From: Trichoplusia ni
Taxonomy: Eukaryota > Arthropoda > Insecta > Lepidoptera > Noctuidae
Length of the DNA stretch: 64,000 bases
NCBI RefSeq assembly: GCF_003590095.1
Contig: NC_039478.1
Coordinates: 1,798,001-1,862,000 of the forward strand
Reading direction: 5' to 3'
Shown here: one piece after another, positions 48,542 through 60,741 of the stretch
How the letters are laid out: each line of letters opens with the position of its first letter
How positions within the stretch are numbered: position 1 is the stretch's first letter
Translations under genes and position numbers: made by a program
Notes under the pieces: model-generated
Told to the model about the DNA's origin: nothing
Database searches by the model: none
Seen by the model: the letters and a program-made list of their open reading frames with translations, nothing else

Positions 48542-51500
48542 TGTCGAAATTATGTCATGTCGGCCTAAATGCAATACCCATTTTAGTTGATTTTTGACAA
48601 CAGTGGCTTAACTTTGACAGGTCTGGACGTTGCCAACATGTTCGGAAAATTGAGTGGTTTTGTTTTGCTATAGTTTGAATTGAAATGTTATTGTAGATAA
48701 ACAACGCGGCAAGTGATTTACGACCAAGTTTTACACGCATCTACAGTAGAATTGAGACTTTTTATAAAAAAAAGCTCTTCTTAATAAATTCCTTTGAACG
48801 AACGGTTAAAACAGAAACGTATTCAATATGATTATAGCTATGATCAGTCTATATTAATATAAAGACAAAAGTAATTGAAAGACTTTCTACAAGCATAACT
48901 TTGACAAGGATAATAGTCATTGTTGCATTACGCTTTCTAGCTACCAAAACAGCAACAGTTCTATTTTAAGAATTCATAGAACAATGCAGTGGCGCAGCGA
49001 CTGATAGGCACACACAAAGTAATTTGCCACCGAAACAACATTGTGGAACACGCGCGGGAAAGGTATTCAGGGGTCTACCACCTATTCCGTAAAACGGGGT
49101 GAATAGGAAATGGTGTTTTTAAGGGGGTTGCTTGTATATTTTCTTGCTTAAAAATGCTAAAACATTACTTCATGAAATGCTTGAGAATTGTAGAATTGTA
49201 TAATCTTTATATTTTGTACAAATTTTAATAAAACCTTTGTTTCTATAAACCCCTCTATGCACCCCGTTTTACCGTATCTACAGTTTTACTATAGCAACAG
49301 TGTTAGAGAGACAGCGCTATAGACCGAGTAGCGTGCTATCACGTTTTCGCAACTAAAATAATATTACTTTGTGACATCGTAGTAGGCCCCCAGCCAGCTC
49401 GCCACCATGCAGTCGTCAGTCGTGCCAAATCATTTGAACCATTTGAATTGAGCTTCGTCTCACAATGGCGTCGCTCAATTAATATTCCGCGGTGAAGGCT
49501 GGTCAGCAATTAAAATTGTTTGCCTATCCTTTCTGCATACGGATGCGAGGTGGTTCATTTAGCGAATAGATCTAACATTATATTCAACCGTGTTTTATGC
49601 GTTGATAGGCTAATTGAGATGGAGTTTAGGAGCAAATTACTTGGATTGTTTTGTTTTGAAATGTATGTTTTAAGATTAGAATGAATTTTGTTATTAACAC
49701 AAAATAGTTGAAAAATAGAGTGTAAGTTGTAAATTCAAATTAAATCATGCATAAACGTCGGCGCTAACTGTCATGACAAACTATAATTTTAAATTTTGAT
49801 TTAGAATTAGAATTCGGAGCTTTATACTGGCTCAATATAATATGTTAGGCAAACTTAATAAATCAATTATTCAAAAGCATTCCACATAAAAAACAAACAA
49901 TTCACAGAATAATTAGGGTAGAAAAGAAAAAAATTGCATGCAGGCATTAAAAATAACTTCTTTTATTTTCTGATCTACTAACTCCTAATTTCATTAGCGC
50001 CTCGCCTTACCTCCCCTTTGTGCCGTAAACTTCAATTCTTCTATTTTTAAATTACTTCGTTAGTATCATAGTTTATAAGTAGTTTGCAAACAAGATTGGC
50101 GTTATATACTTACAACATTTTCGCTTATTCGAACTTAAAAAAAATACTTTTCAGACGAAATTACATTCTAGGTGAAATTTCATATTAACTTTACGCTTCT
50201 GGCGTCTACATATTTAGATTGGGGTGCACTTAGCGTTTTCTATTGACTTGCGGTCTTAAGTCTGACTTTTCCATCAAAAGCTTGACTGAAAAGATTTGCT
50301 TTTAGCGTAAGACGACTTTCTAAAGACATTTTAAGGTCAAACATGTTCCTGCCTCGTAGGAATCGAGAGGTAACTAGGATTTTTGTATTCAAATAAGGAA
50401 TTATTTGTAGAATTCATTTTTAAATTCAATATGTACATTTTTGATAAAGTTTTGTGCCAGTACTTTATGGGTATTTGACAGATAGGAAACAAACGAGGAT
50501 CGTCCTCTGAGCAACTGTACATAACAAATTAATTAATCCCAAATAATTCAAATAAAACAATACCTGTTCGCACTTACAATTGTTTTGTTTACCAACAAAT
50601 ATTATTTTAGCGTTGGCAACAAAACATCACCGCAAAATATTAACGATACAAATAAGTTACGTATGAACATTGGAAAATGATGTAATAATTAAATTTATGG
50701 TTAAATCAAATTGTTTGAAAATTCGATTCATTTTGTGTTGTTTAAACAATGGAATTTAAATAAGCGGATTTTGCATGTGAAACTTCAATGTGGGTACTCA
50801 GTGGTTTATTGCTTGCTATGTAAATAATAACAGTAAGCAAAAATTTACATTAAAAGAAGTATGACAGATTGTGAGGTTAAATATATACTACGGGTAGCAT
50901 GACTATTTTGCAAATATAATTTAGGTAGATGACATAAAAACTCAGACACAAAAGTATCCAATATTTCTTCTTAGTATTTTACAAGCAGTTTATTACTTAT
51001 TGAAACCATAATAAACAAACCTACAAACAGAGCTAGTTTGCAGTCCCAACATTATCTGTACTCGCAACACACTTGATTTCACTTCACTGTCCGAATCAGT
51101 CACACACGCATCGTTTGAATAACCAAGTCTTCATTGATTAGGTTAATTCAGAGTTCAGTCATCAAAGCGTTTGGTCAGTGAAGCAGGAATGTACATATCG
51201 CGGGAGCGAGACGCGACTACACAGAGAGTATTGCTTTCTCACTTGCTCGTCGCAGTCGCCTTCGAGTGTGTTTGCTCTCTTGGTGACAGTAGAAATACTA
51301 ATCAGTATAACCGAGTGCCATTACTTTGACGTACGATTGCCTGTGACATGACGCATGCACGTCAAAGGGTATCTCATTGTTCTGTTTGATCACACGAGGC
51401 TTATATATTGAGTGACTACAGACAGACATCGCTACATAAATAACATGCTCGGTTGTGCAAATGTTATTCACGGTGATTGATGTTAACTGTTGAATGGATT

Positions 51501-51709
51501 CGAATGCGGCTGTTTTGATCTAAGGGAATTAATTAGGAATAGTGTCGCGGTTTTCCTTATCTCTCGTATTTGGTAGTTTGTCGTATATTGGTAAGCTTGT
51601 TTAAATGCTGTTGTAGGATTGAACTTAATGGAGGCAATTGATTTTATGAAGTTTAAGTTATTTCTTAAACTATTGTAAGTCTGGTCATAACAAAAAACGA
51701 ATTTAATTT
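48542..51709. other. AT-rich presumed intron with one terminal-inverted-repeat candidate
   Basis: The only structured item is the inverted pair at 49089-49101 and 49260-49272, listed separately. A GC-richer stretch at 51180-51300 rich in GAGCG/CGCG words may be regulatory. No gene is supported. Confidence 0.45.
49089..49272. repeat. Possible short element bounded by 13-bp inverted repeats
   Basis: GTAAAACGGGGTG (49089-49101) and its exact reverse complement CACCCCGTTTTAC (49260-49272) bound about 158 bp. The match continues inward with four of the next five positions. The interior is AT-rich and non-coding. It could be a miniature inverted-repeat element, but I see no flanking duplication. 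Confidence 0.4.
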
Positions 51710-51835
51710 TTTATCCGGGCAGGTGTCGTTGCCACGGTTGTTACAGATTTCATTACTGTTCTACTTCTATTAATCAAAGTGTGATAGATCCTCAGATAAG
51801 CGAATTCAAACTAATAAACAAATAAGTTTCCTTGA
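51710..51835 (+). repeat. Degenerate copy of the 22064/42343 repeat family
   Basis: CTTCTATTAATCAAAGTGTGAT and CAGATAAGCGAATTCAAAC then AAACAAATAAG parallel the CTCCTATTAGTC...AGCGTGAT and GAGATTAGCGCGTTCAAAC parts of the intact copies. The ends are eroded. Confidence 0.45.
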
Positions 51836-51996
51836 ACATTTATTTTTTCTAGGGTGAAACTGACAAGCTAAAGGAAATACCATGGGATCACTGAACCAGG
51901 AAGTGAGCGTGGTGTTCAAAACTCTTCCCTTCTCTTAATTAAAAAGGCCTAAACCCGGTGCAAGGGTACAGTATTAAGAAGTACTAGTAAATTATT

Positions 51997-52033
51997 TATA
52001 AAAAGACAAATAGGTGACAGAAGTCATTCAGTC
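51997..52033 (+). promoter_or_regulatory. TATA box plus insect initiator
   Basis: TATAAAAAG begins at 51997 and an insect-type initiator TTCAGTC spans 52027-52033, placing its A (52030) 33 bases from the start of the TATA word. This is a standard core promoter geometry. Downstream the first ATG (52050) opens a three-codon frame, so a transcript would have a non-coding or spliced leader. A possible donor CTA|GTAAGT lies at 52286/52287. It could be an alternative promoter of the gene at 58.1 kb or of a non-coding RNA. Both elements are short, so chance is possible. Confidence 0.3.
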
Positions 52034-52289
52034 AAGAATTCACATTGAAATGGCATGATTCGTATGATAACCACTACAGTGCTGACAGCAACAGCGATCG
52101 ATTCACACAAAGTGATAACTCCAGTATTATTGTACGTGTATTAATTGTTGTCTATCACGTTTTAACTATACTAGGTTTAGCTGTCGAAACTATTAGTGAC
52201 CTAGAACCGCGACAGCGCCTCATTGATGGTGAACAGTTAGTTCGAGTATTTGTTTGTGTAACCAACTTCAGCTGTTGTCCGTACTAGTA

Positions 52290-55200
52290 AGTGAAACTTT
52301 GAGTTAGCTTGTATGTGACGTGGTTGCGGCGGCACTTTGTAATAACAGTCTTTGGTTTGGAAACTCGCACGATATGACGTCAGCTATTTGTTTGCAAGTT
52401 TGAAGTATTTTGGTTCGCTATGAATTCTCGTAGCTTCGCTGTTCAGTACCGTTGTTTGCTCACTTAGTTTATAGTTTACGCTGTAGTACTTTATTAAATT
52501 AGGGTGTTTAGGAACAATCGTGATGGGAATGTAGAATGCGTTTATTCTTTGTAAACCGGTTTTATTACATTGAATTATTAAAGAGTTAAATTAATTTTTG
52601 TATTTCCCAATATAAATAAACGTTCTCTATTCCTGTCTGATGTCCTTTGAACTTTGAAATAGTAATTTCCGAACTCTAAAGCTACAGACTCGAATAAAAT
52701 TACCCGAACTAGATCTACATACTCGATACAAAAAAGTCGATTAGCATCGCACAGGTAACGTTTGAATTCAGTGAATTGTGGAGTGGAAAATTGCGACTTC
52801 ATGTTGCTCTTCGACGAATACGGGCGTCAGGAATTGAATTAGTATCGAATAAAAATCGATTTGCGTCCTAGGAAATAGAAATGTCGCGCATTTAGAATGA
52901 TATTGTAAGGCCTAGTTCATAAAAGCATTTTATTATCGCGATATGAAGGATGAAAATGACACACGATATTTATATAATGAAGAGGTAATGCACTCAATAA
53001 TGAGCAGTCAAAACATCAACACAACTAAATGAAAAAATGGCGCTCGTTGTCATTTTCGCTTTAGCATCGTCACGCAATGTACGGCGCTTATCGGGGACCA
53101 CCCAAATGTGAATAGGAAAGCAGAGACTACCCTACTGTTCACAATAAGAGTTATATTGGAACTATACATGCATGGAAAAGCAACACAGCCGAGGCTGTGG
53201 CGTGTGTGCGTTGGCCAGTAGGCCAACACAGCATATAAGAATTGGCAATAATGCCAGCCCATATTAATTCGTCTTAAAACTACTTACTGACTTCTAAGTA
53301 TTAATTCTAGTTTTGTTAGTTTTGTTGCGGCTTTCATTTTCTAACGTTACATAATAATACATTCGTTCAGTAAATCTGATCAATCAAAGATTTTGTTTCA
53401 AAATCTCATTTTATAAAGCAAACCGTTTACTCCAAGACTCGCTGTATTATTTTTCCCTGGGGTACAATCAAGGTTCTCGTGAAATCGAATAGCGCAACTT
53501 ACTTGTTGCTGTTTCACACTCAACAACTTTGTCATAATGATACTTATAAACTTTGATGGCCGCGCCCTCGACGGCCTTTTACAATCCATGCAACTTGTTG
53601 ACAAGTATGTGGCCAACTTTGTTTAAAAATATATCTTCAATAAGAATCAATTTCGCATGGCAAGAAGACTCCCAGCCAAGTTGATGTTGAACCGACTGTT
53701 GGCCTTTGCTAGACTAAGAATTCGGAACTGGAAAGGAAAACTCACGATTATTGAAATCCACTTTTATTATAGGTAATTGCATACCGCAATTGTTACAGGT
53801 AGTTTTCCAAATCAATTATATTCGAAGACGTCTTTGACAAGTTTTAACTACTTCAGTCTTATATAAAGCAGTAAAAAGCGTTTGAAAAACACTAAGTCTT
53901 GTACCAACTATTTTGTGAGACCTTTTCACACTTAGTTTGCAAATAAACATTTTTGACTTCGACTTGATTGAAAACTGTGACACGATGTTCTTCAAATTAA
54001 TTAACTAAGATCTGAGATTTTTTTAAGGTGTTTGAACAAGAGTTTTCGAGTTAAAAAGGAATGTTTTCTAATACCTATAATAATTACCATCCTAACACGT
54101 ACAAACGCTCATATACATACTTCATTTACTATTTAACCATTTAGAGCTATGCTATTTATATTTATTACCGCGGATTAAAATTTGCCAAAACCTGACTAAA
54201 ATTGGACAACTTCTCAGGTTGCTTCCTTAAAAAATATATGAAAGGATCTACCGAGAATATCTTCAGTCATTAGTTCGATGTCAAAAAAATCACGTTTTTT
54301 TTGTAAGATGGATTGTGCTCCCTACTAACCTAAGACCTCGTCTTCAAATTAGACTGTTGCTGATGTGGAAGGGAGAGAGCACTACACGGGCGTAGAACAT
54401 TTCTCTCTCTCTAACAGCGCCAACAGGCTTATCTTAAGACCCAACCTCACCTAGATTCCGTTTTCATAGCAATGCCTATAAGCCTGTATTCGTGGCTTGT
54501 TTCGTCTTTTTTGTGCTAGTTCTGCTCATCCGTCGATACGAATTGGATTTGTGCCAAGCCCATATTTCCTGCCGTGGTAGCACAAAGCACGAGAAAAATG
54601 TAAAATTCATAGCACAATTTTTGTTGTATTGGTAACAAGTATTGTTGTCAATTGCATTCATGTGAATAATTTGATTTTAAAGTTAATGAATTGAGTGAAA
54701 TTTAATACATTACTTAAATTGTATTAAGAGTTATTTTTAAGAGAAAGTACCAATACCAAATCAATAATCAGTTAAACATTATAGCATAAAAATACGATTT
54801 AATACATAGATTAGTTACGTTTCAAGACAACTGTTAACAAAACATACCAAAGATAGAAAAACAAAACTGTTTAACAAAAGTTAGTGGAGGGCTAATTAAC
54901 CAACCGGCTTTTCGTCGAAAACTTTGAACGAGCGAAGTTTTCCTACCGTTTTTCCGATAGAAAAACTATTCTATGTCCTCCGAGTTCGAGCTACCTCCCG
55001 ATATCTCATTAAGGGTTGTAAAAACGTAACAAACTAACTTCTTTTGAATTTCAAATAAGTGTAAAATTCTAGCCAACAAAGTTATGCAGGCTTTGTGCAG
55101 GAAGGCTGACCTGCGGAGGCGGGAGCCCACGTAACACGGCGCGGCTCCCACGCTCGGCGCTCACAGTTCTAAAGAGTGCATTGAATGTAATTGTGCCGAC

Positions 55201-58089
55201 GGTCGTGTCACAGGAAGCCCGCGCCGCTCAAAGCTCTTTACGTGCACCGTTATATTCCTCCACCCGACATATTACATTTTTTATGAACCTCGAGCAGATA
55301 AAAGCTTTTCCTAAGCAAAGATAAATTTAAAACCGAAACGACGGAGAAAACGTATGCACTCTCACCTCAAATTGACTTTTTACACAGTCTAGTGGAAAGT
55401 CAATACCAATTAAGTAGCAAGACTCGAAAAACAACTTTTAACTATCGTCTGAATTCGGAAATAAAATAAACAACGGTGCAGACAGCTCCCAAATGATTGG
55501 TCGGGCGGAGCGCTGAGGAATAAAAGTAAAAAAACCGACCACAAATATTCCCGGTATCAGCTATTGATTAATGTTCTGCTCATTTGCAGCGAAGCACTCT
55601 TGAAATAAGGTTGAAAGTTGTTTGCGCGATACAGTTGTGCACCGGGAGCGCTGTTGGTTTCAGGGAGATTTAATTAATCATATTCTGTTTACAGTTTTGA
55701 TTAAGTAAATAAAAAAGAAAACTGTAGCGCTCATCTTAATTTCCTGAATTAGTCGGCAATTATTTTTAGAAGATTGGTTTTAATGTGCCGAGGCCGGTTT
55801 GAATTTAAACTCGTGAACGGAAACCTTAAAGTTATTTCTCTTTTATGGGTTCATTATTCAATTGTTTTACAGATCACCGCCTTTGACGATGGAATTCGCG
55901 ATAGTTTAATACAAGTAAAAGGTTATATTGAATTTTAGTGGAAACTGATTATGTGACAGTGTATGTGAATTTCTAACCATTTAAACATAAAAGTAAATGT
56001 ATACCGCTCGCACAGAATAGGTGAACACAAAATCCTCGAGTGTTAGTTAATTCAGACAGTCTAGATATTGCGATTAATATTTCTGTCAATATACATATTG
56101 CTCCCGCTTAGCGCGCATGTTATTAATTCAGGCTCAACGAACGGCGCTTCGTTACCGGCGGCGCTAAGTGACAAAGGGCACGTGCGTGCAAATGACTTAA
56201 TTCAATGGTATTTAGCGAGATGAAACTCCGTTCAATCGGTTATACATTCAAAGCGTCTGTTATTTACATTTTCATGGTGAGGGTAATTTCAAATGATCCG
56301 TCGTGCTCAATTGGAAAATACGTTAAGCTTTCAGTTAGTTTGATGTCAGTTGAGTTTGAGTTTTGAATAAGATTATCGACGTATGACTAGTTTACGGTTT
56401 TCAACTGTTTACTCACAGGTATTTCTCTGGAAACCAGGAATACTTTGACAAATAGGCATTAATATAACCTGACGATACTAAAGATTCTATGATACGGAAA
56501 TTACCCCACCTGCGATAATTTAGATGGGCTTTTTCGATCCTTCCAACCAATCTGGATATGTTTAACATATGCTACTTAAAATACTTACAATAATTAATTA
56601 GCTGAGAGGGTGGAAGAAAGACTTCCTCTTTGCCTTTTTTTGGTTAGAGAAGGGAATCCTATATTACTGACTACCCTACAAGGTATCTGGAATTTTTTGC
56701 CTCACTCATTCTTCTTTACCGAGAAGATTAACAACATGGCTTAATAAAACACACTTATATAGCCAGTAGTACAAATATCTTATTCAAAACACAACCAAAC
56801 ACCGGACTTTTGATATACCCCTCTACATGCACACTACATGACTTTTAAATACGCGATATTCGTTCGCATCTCTTTGATCCAAGATCGTGCTGTTGAATGT
56901 GAGACGACGCGAGCGTCTCCGTGCAACTTGGCGACCGCATTCCCCGCGATCCTCTGACTTCAAGCTATTCGCAGTAACCGAACTCGAAAAACATTTTGTC
57001 GTTTCGATATCTTTCACTATTTTCTTTTTCGTACGAGTATTTTTGTTCGAATGTTACTTGGAAGTTTTTTTTTGATATTTTTGTTTGTGTTGTTTATAAG
57101 TGGATTTATTTTTTGTCTGCTGTTAGTACAGTTAAATTTGAAGTTGCTTTTGTGGTTAAAGATAAGGTGAATAATTCAAAAGCCATTTTGGGCATACCGA
57201 ACGAAATTTTTAGGCTTTGATAGAACACCCATCATAAAGAAGGACCTATTTTAATTCCTCTATACCTTATTAGTTTTACACATACGTACCAAAGCTGTAT
57301 TAAAAACATGACTTTGTAAACGCACTGAAAGCTGTTTGAATTGAAACGTTTCTCGAAATTCAATTACGTTGCTGTTATTTCGAAGCTATTGATAGGCAGT
57401 TGTTTAAACAAAACAAGACTTGTTTTCGCTCAATTGAATCACAGTACAAATAAGCACGAAATAAAGTGCATTGCTATTAAATGTCGAACATTGTGAAGTT
57501 TATGTTTTTTTTTTAATAGAACGGGAAGCGATAACAAAGTGAATTGCTTTGAAGTATTTTTCTCTAGTTGTTCCGGAGGTTGTTCTGTATTGCCACCTCG
57601 TATTTTTGTGATTGTATAATAATGGTATATTTAAAGAGAAATATCGAGAGGGAATTTATGATCTGTTTTGTTTGTGAAAATGATAAAGGTGGTTCGTATT
57701 TAAAATTCTTTGGTAAGCAATAAAAGTTATATTTTTCGTTTGCTTTATAAATTCCTATGTAGTCGATTAGTTTCTTAAATTAACCGATGAATCGACTGTG
57801 AAACCTTATACCACAAACAGAGCATATCAGTCACTCAACCTCTATTTAACAACTAGACTTTATTTAAATCCGTTTATTTGAAATTCTTGAGTTATTCGAT
57901 CAATGTTAAAGCGATTTAGATAAATATTTCTTAAAACTCAGAAATGTGTGAGCTACTAACGTTGTTCTTCTAACATATATATACAACGTGTTTACCAGTC
58001 TAATTTGTATTAATTTGTCGAATCACCTATTTCAATACTCCATATTAAGTTAATTTTGCTACTTACCTATTAACATAGATGTCACATTG
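52290..58089. other. Presumed intron with GC-rich islands, no gene supported
   Basis: A CpG-rich island at about 55085-55260 and a smaller one at about 56110-56180 stand out from AT-rich surroundings and are enhancer or promoter candidates lying 2-3 kb before the coding exon. Two adjacent small hairpins lie at 53184-53227. No coding exon is supported by motifs. Confidence 0.45.
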
Positions 58090-58095
58090 TTGCAG

Positions 58096-58230
58096 CGTTG
58101 GCCGCAATGCCGCGCTGCTACATGGTAAAGAAAGGTGTGCAGCGGCACGAGGGCCCCCCGCCGTGCAGTCCCACCGAGGCGAGCGTGGCGCCGCCCTGCT
58201 ACAGCCCCGCCGAACACTCCGCACTAACAG
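58096..58230 (+). other. Complete internal exon with acceptor and donor
   Basis: The exon is bounded by TTGTTGCAG|CG (acceptor AG at 58094-58095) and AACAG|GTAAAA (donor GT at 58231-58232). It is 135 bases long and much richer in G+C than the flanks. The first 11 bases are untranslated if the ATG at 58107 is used. It ends one base into a codon, giving a phase-1 intron. Confidence 0.8.
58107..58230 (+). CDS. First coding exon of a SNAG-domain transcriptional repressor (zinc-finger family, partial)
   Basis: Forty-one codons plus one base are coded here, starting at an ATG in good context (GCCGCAATG). The first nine residues, MPRCYMVKK, fit the SNAG motif, whose usual form in Snail, Scratch, Gfi, Ovo and INSM proteins is close to MPRSFLVKK. 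SNAG must sit at the extreme N-terminus, where it resembles a histone H3 tail and recruits LSD1-CoREST repressor complexes in the nucleus. That requirement supports this ATG as the start. The remainder of the exon is Pro-, Ser- and Cys-rich without a domain. No C2H2 fingers occur in the window, so they must lie in exons beyond 64000. Cys4 and Tyr5 replace the commoner Ser and Phe. Ovo-like or Scratch-like members are as possible as Snail itself. Confidence is high that this is a real coding exon and moderate for the family. Confidence 0.75.
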
Positions 58231-60574
58231 GTAAAATACAATACATTATGGTAAAATTAACTGTATTATAAGCTTTACAAGTTGTAGGGTTTAGTAAAAT
58301 ATTTTGCAGAAAGGAGGGATAGGGGAAGGGTTTAAATCTTGCATCGAAAGGGTCGTCCTATCATATTAATATAATATACTTTTGTAATAACATTCAATGA
58401 AAGCCGAAAACAATTTAAATATTGGTTTGGGCAAAAATACACTTAATACATCCCGCATTAAACGTTCGTCTAAAAAAAGACTTATTAATATCGACTTCTA
58501 TAAAGTATCGGGCATCTTCTATCCCTTCCCCCAAAGCGCCACAGCATGAAGAGTAAGGAAAAAGAAATTCTATACTACAGTAATGCTAAAAGGTTGTTAC
58601 CCTATCTCTCTGATTACCCCACATAGTTATAAGTAGTTGTCTCTCCTGGGGCGTAAGGGTATTCGTAGCAATAATGCGAGTTGCCTACGGGTAAATGTAG
58701 CACTAGTTGTAATTGTGCTACGCAGCGTAGCGGAACCGTAGTATGGTTTGAGTGAATGTCATTTGACGTAGACGTTGTACTTTGATATTAAGATTTTGGA
58801 ATCGGTGAATAATTACAGATTCATTGTAATTATTTGTTAATATATATTAATTTGACTAAGATTTAAAGTGAAATAGAAATCTTTACTTAATAAAAAATCT
58901 AAATCTCTATCTCTATTTTTTTTTTATATCCTGGGACAACTCACACACGGTTATCTGATCTCAAGCTAAGCAGAGCTTGTGTTATGGTTACCAGACAACT
59001 GATAAACTTACATATATATTTCTAAATACATACATCAACAGGCTAATTATTAGTAGGTACAAATAAATATTTAGTATTTTTTTACAGTTTTTATAACAGT
59101 AATGATTAGTTAGTTAGTGGTATACCTTTTTAAATGCGGTTCAAGAAAAATTAGGGAATATAGAATTTATACATACTTTTAGGATACGCGTGAAAAACAC
59201 AAGGCTTCCTTCAAGTTGAAAAAAAAACTCTCTAAGATGCTACAGAAAAAAGTATCAACATTTAAAAGAGGTAGTAGTTTAATAATTTAAACGGAAAAGC
59301 AATTAATTTCGTTGTAAGCTTAAGTTGCAAACATACAGAGTCCCTTAAATTCACTTCTCATTATGTGAAGTTTTCTCGCTAATGGAGCTGAATAAACGTG
59401 TTCCAGATTAGTGTTAATTGTTTTCTACAACAATTTGTATAAAATTTAATGAACAGAGTCTATTTTAGCTTGAATTTTAGAAACATTGTAAATATATAAA
59501 GTGTTTAAATAATATAGGTATTTTGAACAATGTATTAAATAGATTATTATTTTGTCACGACAAACTAACTAAAAAGTTGCTTGATATGATAAAGGTTACG
59601 CTTAGGTACTTTTATTAACTCTCACTGTTTCACAAAACTTCACAGATTTCATTTGAAACCTCTTTGACAGAAAGGAGGTTAGAACTAAGCAGGTTCTATC
59701 ACTTTGATGTAAGTAGGTTTTCATGTATGTAGGTTTTATATAAATGTCATAAGATAACAATGGCCTTTGTCCTTCGTACGCCTGCGGCGGACAATGACGA
59801 GGATTCGCGGACAGATGTACGTCTGTACGTAATTACGTAATATGATTGACATTATCGGAACACCACAGATCCGCTCTCTTTCATGCCATTGTTCTATTTG
59901 TTCACTGTAATTTGTAATCTGAAAAGAAAGGACAGAGATGAATTTTGAATGACTGTAAATTTAATTTAAATATTCGTTTATTTATTTTTTGTTTCTCCAT
60001 CAGACAAAAAGTCTTTATACATATTATAATTTAAAAGACTCACAACATCCTTTGTAGTAAATGCAAACGGGCGACTAGACACACAATTCCTCTGCCCAAC
60101 ACTCATAGTTTACTTCAAAGTTCATTTAAGTAGTCTAAAAAATCTCCAAGAGATACAGATTTATTAAAAAATCTCTACATTACATATAAACATAACTTAC
60201 AATCTCCACAACGAGGGAGTAGTAGATATTCTTTTTTTGAACTCATCAGGGGCCCGCCGTCATCTCTTATTGTATTACATTGCATTTGTGGGTGCGAGAC
60301 ACCACTCTAGTGCCGTCTCATTTCTAGATACACTGAGATACCAGTAGGCCCTCAGGGCAACATAAAGGCGTCTCTGAATGCGCATTCCATTCATTTATTC
60401 ATAAGACTGTCGCGTGCTATGTCTGAAGTACGAAGATTTGCTTTTATCCACAGCTGTAGTAATAAGTACGGAGCGAAAAGTGCAGTATTGCATTTGTTTT
60501 GTTTTAAGTGAGTAGGATTAGCAAAAGATTTTTTATCGAAGTTTTTTCATTTCTTTGTTACTTTTCATAATAAT
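58231..60574. other. Presumed second intron, AT-rich
   Basis: It follows the phase-1 donor of the SNAG exon. No later exon is recognised. A CTACG/CGTAG-rich patch lies at 58684-58744. TACGTAATTACGTA (59826-59839) is a perfect 14-bp palindrome within a locally GC-richer stretch. Confidence 0.5.
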
Positions 60575-60586
60575 AAATAGAATTGG

Positions 60587-60741
60587 GGTATCTACCAGGG
60601 GTGGATGGCCCCTGGTAGATACCCCATCACATTTTAGATTAAAGTTCTCAACAAGGCCTCTACATGTTGGACCTGTGTCCCCGTGCAAGCTTTTAAAAAG
60701 GACCGGGTCTCTTCACATGAAGTGATCCCGTGACTAAAAAG
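60587..60741 (+). mobile_element. Unidentified 155-bp insertion with 12-bp duplication and 5' hairpin
   Basis: AAATAGAATTGG at 60575-60586 is repeated exactly at 60742-60753. The insert ends ACTAAAAAG, an A-rich end that suggests retrotransposition in the plus orientation. Its 5' end is dominated by an 18-bp perfect stem: TGGGGTATCTACCAGGGG (60584-60601) pairs with CCCCTGGTAGATACCCCA (60609-60626) around a 7-base loop, with the first three stem bases shared with the duplication. A second small fold, CTTCA-CA-TGAAG inside CGGG/CCCG, lies at about 60703-60730. I do not recognise the source RNA, and there is no pol III box pair. Confidence 0.7.

Larger units (their letters stand above)
3624..58095 (+). 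other. Inferred long 5' intron (about 54 kb)
   Basis: The proposed intron runs from GTAAGT at 3624 (or 4056) to the TTGCAG acceptor at 58090-58095, with CTATTAAC upstream of the acceptor as a possible branch point. Within it I find transposable element copies, AT-rich filler and a few GC-richer islands that could be enhancers, but no host coding exon. Such size is plausible for a developmental transcription-factor gene. The joining is inference: the two ends show splice signals, but nothing in genomic sequence alone proves they are spliced together, and additional small untranslated exons may lie inside. Confidence 0.4.

Noticed and set aside
60584..60626. microRNA precursor at the 18-bp stem
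   Set aside because: The stem is too short, and its position at the edge of an insertion with a target-site duplication fits a mobile element end better.
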